This document shows positions 9,057 through 15,433 of a DNA stretch of 25,550 nt, piece by piece. The translations under genes and the position numbers were made by a program. Below the pieces are notes generated by a model. It worked only from the letters and a program-made list of their open reading frames with translations. It was not told where the DNA came from and did not search any database. Origin of the DNA: JANXZO01 sp964355115 (lineage in GTDB: Bacteria; Bacteroidota; Bacteroidia; Bacteroidales; FEN-979); assembly GCA_964355115.1 (NCBI GenBank), contig CAYHCQ010000035.1, forward strand, positions 1 to 25,550, given 5' to 3'. Numbering within the stretch: the stretch's first letter is position 1; every line of letters begins with the position of its first letter.

Positions 9057-9575
9057 ATGAAAAAATTAGCAAAGTTTATCGCCGTTGTTGCTTTACTTAT
9101 CAGTTGCTCTTTTGCCGCACAGGCGCAAACTGCCCCCAAGGTCGGATATATTGATTTCAATGTTCTGCTGGCAGCCATGCCAGGGATTGATTCAGTAAAG
9201 ATCAAATTACAGAAATATCAGCAGACCCTCAGCGACCAGATGGACGCTATGAAGGCCGAGTTTGAGAACAAGTACCTCGAGTACCAGAACACCGCATCCG
9301 GTCTCAGCGACCTGATCAAGCAGACGAAGGAGAAAGAACTTTCGGATCTCCAGGGTCGTATCGATGCTTTCCAGCAGAAAGCCAACCAGGATCTGCAGGC
9401 AAAACAGCAGGAGCTTGTCGCCCCTTTCATCGAAAAGGCCAAGGCCGCGGTTAAAGAGGTTGCCAAAGAGGGCAAGTACACGTACGTGCTCAACGCCATC
9501 GAAGATGTGGTTCTCTATAAGGAAGAATCGGATGATATCATGCCGCTGGTTAAGAAAAAACTGGGCATTCAGTAA
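9057..9575 (+). CDS. OmpH/Skp-family periplasmic chaperone, copy 2
   Basis: A 172-residue exported protein. The signal peptide (MKKLAKFIAVVALLISCSFA, cleavage near AQA-Q) precedes V-G-Y-I-D-F-N-V-L-L, the typical Skp first strand. A long coiled coil (about 45-130) is rich in Gln/Lys/Glu, and the C-terminus has the characteristic YVLNAIEDVVLYKEE...D-I-M-P-L-V strand and helix. The frame can start at GTG 9051, but ATG 9057 gives the cleaner signal peptide. It has its own promoter and is followed by a strong hairpin terminator. Tandem Skp paralogs after bamA are usual in Bacteroidota; together they would escort outer membrane proteins to BamA. Confidence 0.92.
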   Translation: MKKLAKFIAVVALLISCSFAAQAQTAPKVGYIDFNVLLAAMPGIDSVKIKLQKYQQTLSDQMDAMKAEFENKYLEYQNTASGLSDLIKQTKEKELSDLQGRIDAFQQKANQDLQAKQQELVAPFIEKAKAAVKEVAKEGKYTYVLNAIEDVVLYKEESDDIMPLVKKKLGIQ

Positions 9576-9601
9576 TCAAAGGCTTGATTGCATTGAAAAG
9601 A

Positions 9602-9631
9602 GAGTGTCTCCAAAGGGCGCTCTTTTTTTTT
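9602..9631 (+). terminator. Intrinsic terminator after second skp
   Basis: GAGTGTC (9602-9608) pairs with GGCGCTC (9616-9622) through seven base pairs, two of them G-U, around a seven-base loop. Nine T residues follow (9623-9631). It ends the long + strand envelope unit and separates it from the convergent toxin gene. Confidence 0.82.
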
Positions 9632-9645
9632 GCTCTCAAAACATT

Positions 9646-9915
9646 TTACGGAAAAAGATTATAAATATCTTTTCGATGGGCGATTATGACAAATCTTACA
9701 GTTGACTTGTCAATAAGTTCAAAACCAACACGATAATCGCCAATTCTTATTCGATAATAGAATAAAAATCCAGTTAGTTTTTTAATGTTTGGCAATTCAG
9801 CTAAGGAGGGAGAATTTTCAATCTGAATTATAATTCGTTTAAGTCGTTGAAAAATGTAAGGATTATGAATACGCCTTAAAGACTTTTCGAAAGACTTATC
9901 GAATTCAATATTCAT
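9646..9915 (-). CDS. RelE/ParE-family toxin of a type II toxin-antitoxin system
   Basis: An 89-residue basic protein with the RelE/ParE arrangement: an N-terminal helical hairpin (FDKSFEKSLRRI...IFQRLKRIIIQIE), then a beta-sheet with KKLTGFLFYYRIRIGDYRVGFEL and a terminal strand V-R-F-V-I-I-A-H-R-K-D-I-Y. The R-I-G-D-Y-R-V and H-R-K-D-I-Y motifs are the most conserved features of RelE-like mRNA interferases; the C-terminal H-R-x-x-x-Y carries residues implicated in RNA cleavage in that family. The ATG overlaps the upstream antitoxin stop by four bases, the normal antitoxin-first layout with coupling. The gene is visibly more AT-rich than its neighbours, suggesting acquisition. RelE versus ParE activity cannot be separated by sight. 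Confidence 0.85.
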   Translation of the reverse strand: MNIEFDKSFEKSLRRIHNPYIFQRLKRIIIQIENSPSLAELPNIKKLTGFLFYYRIRIGDYRVGFELIDKSTVRFVIIAHRKDIYNLFP

Positions 9916-10109
9916 TTTTCATTCAATTTTTTCATAATGGAATCGCGACTGACAGTTTCACCAGTTTTTGATCGATCCATTAGAAGGCCCAAAGCAAGGT
10001 CTTCATAAAGATCCTCATTTATACTTAGGACATCAGCTCCAAGCTTCTTTGCGAGCTCTTTGAGAATCTTAGTGTTTTGATCGTCAGCCTTGATTATTAT
10101 GGCGCTCAT
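9912..10109 (-). CDS. Probable antitoxin partner of the RelE/ParE toxin
   Basis: A 65-residue acidic-to-neutral protein with an N-terminal strand (S-A-I-I-I-K-A), a helix with K-I-L-K-E-L-A-K-K-L, an acidic middle (INEDLYEDLALGLLMD) and a basic C-terminal helix (SRDSIMKKLNEK). The short N-terminal strand followed by helices and a toxin-wrapping tail is common in small antitoxins. The assignment rests mainly on position: directly upstream of the toxin, same strand, four-base stop/start overlap, and served by a promoter 13 bases before its ATG. No classical helix-turn-helix is recognisable, so it may repress through a ribbon-helix-helix-like or other fold. Confidence 0.72.
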   Translation of the reverse strand: MSAIIIKADDQNTKILKELAKKLGADVLSINEDLYEDLALGLLMDRSKTGETVSRDSIMKKLNEK

Positions 10110-10122
10110 ACTCTGTTTTTTA

Positions 10123-10152
10123 CAAAGATAAGGAAAATTTTGGATTGTCCAA
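10123..10152 (-). promoter_or_regulatory. Promoter of the toxin-antitoxin pair
   Basis: Read on the - strand, TATCTTTG (complement of 10123-10130) matches TAnnTTTG, with TTGG (complement of 10149-10152) upstream. The 19 bases between TTG and the -7 element equal the spacing commonly reported for Bacteroidota promoters. Only 13 bases separate the -7 element from the antitoxin ATG, so the leader would be about 6-8 bases, nearly leaderless. Confidence 0.7.
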
Positions 10153-10236
10153 CGCTCCGAGTAGGGGGACCGTAGTTAACCATTTTTCTCTTTTCTCTTT
10201 TCATTTTTCACTGGCAACTTTTCACTATTCTTTGTT

Positions 10237-10284
10237 CACGCAATCACGTAACCACGTCACCACATCACCACCTCACCACTTCAC
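10237..10284. repeat. Imperfect octamer tandem array, unit CACNTCAC, six copies
   Basis: Six consecutive octamers begin with CAC. The last four read CACGTCAC, CACATCAC, CACCTCAC and CACTTCAC, differing only at the fourth base, where each of the four nucleotides occurs once; the first two copies are more diverged. The array lies in the 228-base gap between the toxin-antitoxin promoter and the 3' end of the T9SS cargo gene. It is preceded by a T/C-rich tract (about 10180-10236). Nothing else is evident in this gap. Confidence 0.85.
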
Positions 10285-10337
10285 TGTGATTAAGATTTTA
10301 GTTTGCGCATTCTAAACAATAATTATCGAAATCGAAT

Positions 10338-11972
10338 CTATCTTATTTTCACTATCTTATAACTGTTTGATGATCGGATATTCCTGCAGTTCAGGGTGTA
10401 AACACCGGGCGAGTAATCCGACATATCTATCTGCAACCTGTGCACTCCCAGTGCGTACATTTTTTCGGGGAGTGTTATAATGAGCATGCCCTGAACATTA
10501 AATAATTGAAAGGCTACACTCTGTGCCTCCTTTAATTCGAACTGTACATTCAGGGTTGATGCTGCGGGATTGGGATAGACCTTCAGATTCAACCCATCTC
10601 CCTTATGTCTGCCATCCTCGATCCCTGTATAATAGTGGTAAGGCGCATCGAACAGGGCGACACCATTTCCATTGCTTCTTCGGCCAATCCATGCATTGGC
10701 GCCGGTATGCTTATCCGGATCCAGTTTTACTTTTGGCCACGGGGCTTTCATATCGCCATTATCGTTGTACCCGGGTGAGAGCACATTCCATGAATCGGGA
10801 TTGTTCATGGTGAAGTTTTTCGTGAGGAATGGCAGCTTCTGACTGGTCGAGTCAAAGTAGGTCATCATGAAGGTGGAATCGAAAGGGTTGAAACCGATGT
10901 CGGGCTGAAGTTTATTATGTGTCGTCAGATCCGGGTTGAAATTGTAAAACTGAGCTGTTGTTGCCGCCTTTCTGTTGAAAAATCCTGTGATATCCGACTT
11001 GTCCAGCGCAGGGTTGTGTTTTTCGCAAACGATAACCTGGGTGATGTTTCCGCTGTCGTTGTCGGCATTGCTGAACTGGCAGGCGATCGCGGGATTTCTC
11101 AACATATTTGCCGTACCCGGGGTAGCACTATCCAGTGAAACCGGACTTGTAAAGAGGCTGTTGAAATTGGGCTCGGTGTGAGCAGTGTATATATGGCCGG
11201 AATTGGAAGCGGCATCTGCCTGCTCCTCCCACGCGGCAAAATACCTTCCTGATGGATATGAGGCGCTTCGGCCGTAAGCCAGGGCGACCTTATGAAAATA
11301 GTTGTCTGAACCTGCAATTCGTTGACGGTTGTCAAATGACACACCTCCATTACTCGAAGAACAGAAAATGATGGAATCATAAATATTCTTCTTTGAATAA
11401 ATAACTGCAATGCTGCCGGGGGTCGAACCGGAAGCCGGGTAGAGAGCATCACTGGCAAGGGCTATATCCCTGACTTTCCTTGAATCATCCTGTAAAAGTT
11501 CATCTCCTTCCCATTGTCCCGTGTTCAGGTCGTACTTTGATACTGTAGCAACACTGTTATGCGTTAAGGAATCACTACCAAGTATGCCTAAGAAAAGTTT
11601 GATGGTTTCAACTGTTGTGCCTGTTGCAACAATGTCAATCTTGGGATAACGAAGATTATTTAATCCTGGACTCTCATCAAAAAGAACAGACCAGGTTTCG
11701 CCATTATCGGTCGATTTTAGTAACGAAATCCATGGCTTATTGTCAATAACGTAGGGGTAAACAGCAAACAGCCAACCATTAAAAGCCGAGCATACTGCAA
11801 CAGGCCCCTGGTTCACCTCAGGTTTGTCGTGGATTATTATATCATCGGCAAAAGTGGGTGAATAAATAGGGGAATTACTTTGAAAAGGATCCCTTATGAA
11901 GTCTTGAGCGATCAGGCTGTCAGCAATAAGAAATATCCAAAGGAACACCAGGCAAGATAATAGTCGTGGCAT
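10338..11972 (-). CDS. Secreted T9SS cargo protein with sialidase-like Asp-box repeats
   Basis: A 544-residue exported protein. The signal peptide (about 1-22, LLSCLVFLWIFLIADSLIA-Q) is clear. Two Asp-box-like motifs are visible: S-T-D-N-G-E-T-W (87-94) and S-S-N-G-G-V-S-F (206-213). With many short strands, these suggest a sialidase/BNR-type beta-propeller (about 45-440), but no sialidase arginine triad could be assigned, so enzymatic activity is unproven. The C-terminus (about 462-544) is a type A T9SS sorting domain: L-K-V-Y-P-N-P-A-A-S-T-L-N-V, a middle Q-L-F-N-V-Q-G, and the end S-P-G-V-Y-T-L...Y-K-I-V-K-I-R. The protein should therefore cross the outer membrane and be released or anchored at the surface. 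It is divergent from the GH109 gene and shares its 109-base upstream region. Confidence 0.82.
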   Translation of the reverse strand: MPRLLSCLVFLWIFLIADSLIAQDFIRDPFQSNSPIYSPTFADDIIIHDKPEVNQGPVAVCSAFNGWLFAVYPYVIDNKPWISLLKSTDNGETWSVLFDESPGLNNLRYPKIDIVATGTTVETIKLFLGILGSDSLTHNSVATVSKYDLNTGQWEGDELLQDDSRKVRDIALASDALYPASGSTPGSIAVIYSKKNIYDSIIFCSSSNGGVSFDNRQRIAGSDNYFHKVALAYGRSASYPSGRYFAAWEEQADAASNSGHIYTAHTEPNFNSLFTSPVSLDSATPGTANMLRNPAIACQFSNADNDSGNITQVIVCEKHNPALDKSDITGFFNRKAATTAQFYNFNPDLTTHNKLQPDIGFNPFDSTFMMTYFDSTSQKLPFLTKNFTMNNPDSWNVLSPGYNDNGDMKAPWPKVKLDPDKHTGANAWIGRRSNGNGVALFDAPYHYYTGIEDGRHKGDGLNLKVYPNPAASTLNVQFELKEAQSVAFQLFNVQGMLIITLPEKMYALGVHRLQIDMSDYSPGVYTLNCRNIRSSNSYKIVKIR

Positions 11973-12020
11973 AGATAGCTTGGTATTTGTATCAGTTTAA
12001 AAATTCGGTTGTTGATGCGA

Positions 12021-12028
12021 CAAATATA
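12021..12028 (-). promoter_or_regulatory. Predicted promoter element of the T9SS cargo gene
   Basis: On the - strand the sequence reads TATATTTG, an exact TAnnTTTG match, 48 bases before the cargo gene ATG at 11972. No good TTG -33 partner is visible. It lies back-to-back with the + strand element at 12051. Confidence 0.5.
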
Positions 12029-12050
12029 AGCAGTGTTTGATTATTTCGAC

Positions 12051-12058
12051 TATTTTTG
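12051..12058 (+). promoter_or_regulatory. Predicted promoter element of the GH109/PNGase F cluster
   Basis: TATTTTTG matches TAnnTTTG exactly and lies 23 bases before the ATG at 12082. That would place the transcript start near 12064 and rules out the alternative TTG start at 12037 for the downstream gene. The nearest upstream TTTG (12036-12039) is too close to be a normal -33 element. Confidence 0.5.
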
Positions 12059-12081
12059 ATATCCCAAATCATTTCCCGCTT

Positions 12082-13443
12082 ATGAAAACCCAACTCAACC
12101 GACGAAATTTTATCCGAACCGTTGCTGCCGCAGGATTATCTGTTGCAGTGAGTGACGAACTGCTGGCTGCCGGCGACTTTGGCAGGTCGCCCAAACCCTA
12201 TCAGCCGATACCTGCCGGAAGTCCGATGGAAAAGGTAAGGATTGGCTATATCGGTGTTGGCGGCATGGGAACCGCGCATGTCGAAAACCTTCTCAAGATC
12301 AAAGGGGCAGAAATTGTGGCTGTGTGCGATATTGTTGAAGATCGTGTGAAACGTGCGCAGGAGATGGTTGAAAAGGCCGGGTTTAAAAAGCCGGAGGGTT
12401 ATTCGGCCGGAGAACTGGACTGGAAACGGTTGTGTATGCGCGACGATGTCGATCTGGTTTACACGGCAACCCCCTGGCAATGGCATGTTCCAATCTGCCT
12501 GGAGGCGATGAAGAACGGCAAACATGTGGCCACCGAAGTGCCGGCTGCTCTCACGCTCGACGACTGCTGGGAACTGGTGGAAACCTCTGAAAAGACCGGC
12601 CGCCACTGCATCATGATGGAGAACTGCAACTACGACAAGGTGGAGATGATGATACTGAACATGGTCAAGAAGGGGATGTTCGGGGAACTGCTCCATGCCG
12701 AATGCGGATACCTTCACGACCTTCGTCCGGTTAAACACGACATGGAGGGTGAAGGAGTTTGGCGTCGTGCCTTTTCGCGCACCATGAATGGCGACCTCTA
12801 CCCGACACACGGACTGGGCCCCATAATGCAATGCATGGATATCAACCGGGGCAACTATTTCGACTACCTTGTCTCGTTCGGGACAAAGAGCCGGGGACTG
12901 CACGAATATGCCGTTAAGGAGTTCGGGGCAGAAAGCCCGCAGGCGCAGGAAAAATACACGCTCAGTGATGTAGTCACCACCGTGATCAAGACGAAGAACG
13001 GGGAGACCATCGTGGTGACCCACGACACCAGTTCTCCGCGGCCCTACAGCCGGAACATCCTGGTGCAGGGAACCAAAGGCATTGTAAGGAAGTATCCCGA
13101 TCCCAGAATATATATTGAAGGGGTAAGCAAGACCGACGACAAGTGGGAGCCGGTGACAGAATACATGAAGCAATACGAACACCCCCTGTGGATTGACCTG
13201 GAAGCTGCAAGCAAAGGGGCCGGCCATGGCGGCATGGACTTTATTGAGGATTACCGCCTGGTGAATGCGCTGCTGAAAGGGGTTGAACCCGATATGGATG
13301 TTTACGATGCCGCGGTGATGAGCGCCCTTGTGGAACTTACCGGCAAATCGATTGCCCGGGAGGGCGAAGCCATGAAATTTCCTGATTTCACAAAAGGCAT
13401 GTGGAAAACACCGCGCGAACTGCAGGTTATGAAGAGTATCTGA
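12082..13443 (+). CDS. GH109-type Gfo/Idh/MocA protein (putative alpha-N-acetylgalactosaminidase), Tat-exported
   Basis: A 453-residue NAD-dependent-fold protein. A twin-arginine signal (R-R-N-F-I-R at 7-12, then VAAAGLSVAVS) predicts export in the folded state with bound cofactor. The Rossmann motif G-V-G-G-M-G is at 58-63, followed by the acidic end of strand 2 (V-A-V-C-D). Where ordinary Gfo/Idh dehydrogenases have E-K-P, this protein has E-V-P (152-154). It also has TATPWQWHVPICLEAM, CIMMENCNYDKVEMM, GELLHAECGYLHDLR and YPTHGLGP, all of which I recognise from the GH109 alpha-N-acetylgalactosaminidases that use NAD in a retaining oxidation-elimination mechanism. GH109 would remove terminal alpha-GalNAc (mucin Tn or A-antigen sugar). 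Substrate is inferred; other Gfo/Idh activities remain possible. It is the first gene of the glycoprotein-degradation cluster. Confidence 0.82.
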   Translation: MKTQLNRRNFIRTVAAAGLSVAVSDELLAAGDFGRSPKPYQPIPAGSPMEKVRIGYIGVGGMGTAHVENLLKIKGAEIVAVCDIVEDRVKRAQEMVEKAGFKKPEGYSAGELDWKRLCMRDDVDLVYTATPWQWHVPICLEAMKNGKHVATEVPAALTLDDCWELVETSEKTGRHCIMMENCNYDKVEMMILNMVKKGMFGELLHAECGYLHDLRPVKHDMEGEGVWRRAFSRTMNGDLYPTHGLGPIMQCMDINRGNYFDYLVSFGTKSRGLHEYAVKEFGAESPQAQEKYTLSDVVTTVIKTKNGETIVVTHDTSSPRPYSRNILVQGTKGIVRKYPDPRIYIEGVSKTDDKWEPVTEYMKQYEHPLWIDLEAASKGAGHGGMDFIEDYRLVNALLKGVEPDMDVYDAAVMSALVELTGKSIAREGEAMKFPDFTKGMWKTPRELQVMKSI

Positions 13444-13448
13444 GGAGG
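13444..13448 (+). promoter_or_regulatory. Shine-Dalgarno-like site before the PNGase F-like gene
   Basis: GGAGG follows the GH109 stop codon immediately and lies eight bases before the ATG at 13457, ideal spacing for pairing with 16S rRNA. Most starts in this window lack such a site, as is usual in Bacteroidota, so it stands out. It supports translation of the second gene from the same transcript. Confidence 0.55.
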
Positions 13449-13456
13449 ACCGGACG

Positions 13457-15403
13457 ATGAATAGACTTCTTTCCCTGGTAATCTTTCTGGTCATCATCCT
13501 CTTCCTCACGGGTACTTCATCCGGACAGCGGGGCACCGTCCATCATGTAACCCCGCACAACCGCACAAAGGTACTTACCGACCCGACGAAAGGCTGGAAC
13601 AGTTACAGGAAATGGGCGGTTTTTCCCACCTCTCCCGAGGCGGTCAGGAAGATTGTGCTGGCCATCACCTACCAGTGTCCCGACAGCATGCATTGCGGTG
13701 AGTGGGATTATGTTGACGCGGTTTACCTGACACGCTGCGGCGGGGTGAATGGACAGGAAAAACGGATTGAACTCGCCCGCATGATCTCACCTTATGGATG
13801 GAGGTTTGGCTCTTCCTGGAAGTTTACCTGGCATACCGATGTGACGGATTTCGCCTTATTAATGCACGATTCATGCGAAGTGGAATTTTACCATTCGGGA
13901 TACGAGAGCAATACCGACCGCGGATGGCTGGTTACGCTTGATTTTGCAGTGACAGAAGGGAAACCGGTAATGGAATGCCTCGGCATGGATACCCTCTGGA
14001 CGGGCAATTTCCCTTATGGTGACAGCCTTCGTCCGATAGCAGGCTGGCTGCAGCCCCGCTCATTGAATTCAGGGCCGAAAGCAGGAATTTTGCGCATGCG
14101 GATCCTTCAAACCGGGCACGGGATGGATGAGCAGGAGAACTGTGCCGAATTCTGCAGCAAATGGAGGAGGGTATATCTTGATGATCAACTGGCCAGCGAA
14201 CGCATGATTTGGCGGAAATGCGGGGAAAATCCGCTTTATCCCCAGGCCGGGACCTGGATTTTCAACCGGGCCAACTGGTGTCCGGGGGCCGTTGTTTATC
14301 CCGATGTTGTTGATTTCCTGGTTAAGCCGAACAGTGAACATATTGCCAGGCTGGAGATGCAGTCCTACATATGTTCCAAAAAACCTACCGCAGCCTATAA
14401 CATCAGCACCTGCCTTTTCCGGTATAAGGCGCCCTGGGCAAAGAACGACGTTGCGCTTGGGGAGATTATAACGCCCGGGATTGACGACGAATATTCAAGG
14501 TCGAACCCCGCCTGTGCCAATCCCCGCATCATCGTTCAAAACAACGGGAGGGAGCCCCTGAAATCACTTTATATTGTTTATGCTGCTGGTGATGAGCAAC
14601 TTCAGGATTACAACTGGAAAGGGGTTCTTGCGCCTCTTCAGTCCATGGAGATCACCCTTCCCGGGTTGATCAGCCGGATAGAGGGCATCCAAAAATTCAA
14701 GGTTGAACTCGCCAGTCCGAACGGACTTAAGGATGAATACCCTTACGATAACAGTCTGGCCTTTGATATAGTGCTGCCTCCTGTTTACGGATCCTCGTTT
14801 ATTGTTGCCTTCCGGTCAAACCATGATTCGACCCACACCTCTTGCCGGGTGACAGCTGCAGGGGGCGAAGTGGTGTGGGAACGACGGCAGGGCGAGATCC
14901 GCGCCAACACGCTCTACCAGGATACCCTGCACCTCCAGCCCGGGTGTTACCAGCTATCGGTATCCGACACGGCTGGCGACGGCCTCGATTTCTGGTTTAA
15001 TCCCGAAGGCGGTTACGGCTACATACGCCTGCTCGATATACAGGGGAGGCTGATAAAATCGTTTGGTTCCGATTTCGGGAGTTCGGTGAACTTCTGGTTT
15101 ACGGTGGCCGGCGGCGCAGATTCCCCCGTTGCCGTAAACGAATTACCCATCGTAAATGCATTTCCCGTGAGAAACCCGGGGAAGTTCCAACTGGAGGTTT
15201 TCTTTAATGAACCCAGGAATGTAGGTGTTAAAATTGTCAATGCCGACAGTACGAAGACCGTGTTTGAGCGCTATTATCCTGCCCTGAAATCAGAATTCCT
15301 GCCTGTTGATATTTCGGCCGAGCCCGACGGGTATTATTATATCCGGGTAACTGCTGATGATCGCACCACCCGGAGGAAGATCAAGGTGAAACACCAGGAC
15401 TAG
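13457..15403 (+). CDS. PNGase F-like peptide-N-glycosidase with accessory domains and divergent T9SS tail
   Basis: A 648-residue exported protein. Signal peptide about 1-23 (LLSLVIFLVIILFLTGTSSG-Q). Residues about 30-350 match the two-domain PNGase F fold, which hydrolyses the GlcNAc-Asn bond and releases intact N-glycans. C-G-E-W-D-Y (80-85) aligns with the C-D-E-W-D-R segment holding catalytic Asp60 of PNGase F, so Asp84 is the likely equivalent. N-C-A-E-F-C (228-233) aligns with the segment holding Glu206, so Glu231 is its counterpart. C-G-E-N-P-L-Y-P...W-I-F-N-R-A-N-W-C-P-G is also characteristic. The position of PNGase F Glu118 appears to be Ser or Gly (Y-H-S-G-Y). Residues about 360-450 look like a CARDB/Ig module and 455-550 a strand-rich module with DTAGDGLDFW. 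The last about 90 residues resemble a degenerate T9SS type A domain. It starts 13 bases after GH109. Confidence 0.88.
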   Translation: MNRLLSLVIFLVIILFLTGTSSGQRGTVHHVTPHNRTKVLTDPTKGWNSYRKWAVFPTSPEAVRKIVLAITYQCPDSMHCGEWDYVDAVYLTRCGGVNGQEKRIELARMISPYGWRFGSSWKFTWHTDVTDFALLMHDSCEVEFYHSGYESNTDRGWLVTLDFAVTEGKPVMECLGMDTLWTGNFPYGDSLRPIAGWLQPRSLNSGPKAGILRMRILQTGHGMDEQENCAEFCSKWRRVYLDDQLASERMIWRKCGENPLYPQAGTWIFNRANWCPGAVVYPDVVDFLVKPNSEHIARLEMQSYICSKKPTAAYNISTCLFRYKAPWAKNDVALGEIITPGIDDEYSRSNPACANPRIIVQNNGREPLKSLYIVYAAGDEQLQDYNWKGVLAPLQSMEITLPGLISRIEGIQKFKVELASPNGLKDEYPYDNSLAFDIVLPPVYGSSFIVAFRSNHDSTHTSCRVTAAGGEVVWERRQGEIRANTLYQDTLHLQPGCYQLSVSDTAGDGLDFWFNPEGGYGYIRLLDIQGRLIKSFGSDFGSSVNFWFTVAGGADSPVAVNELPIVNAFPVRNPGKFQLEVFFNEPRNVGVKIVNADSTKTVFERYYPALKSEFLPVDISAEPDGYYYIRVTADDRTTRRKIKVKHQD

Positions 15404-15433
15404 GTTCATTTGCCAAAAGTAAAAACAGTTTCC

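Noticed and set aside
12136..13536. 466-codon open frame antisense to the GH109-type gene
   Set aside because: It mirrors a well-supported coding frame with clear motifs, has no recognisable domain and reads as His/Pro/Val-rich shadow sequence caused by codon bias.
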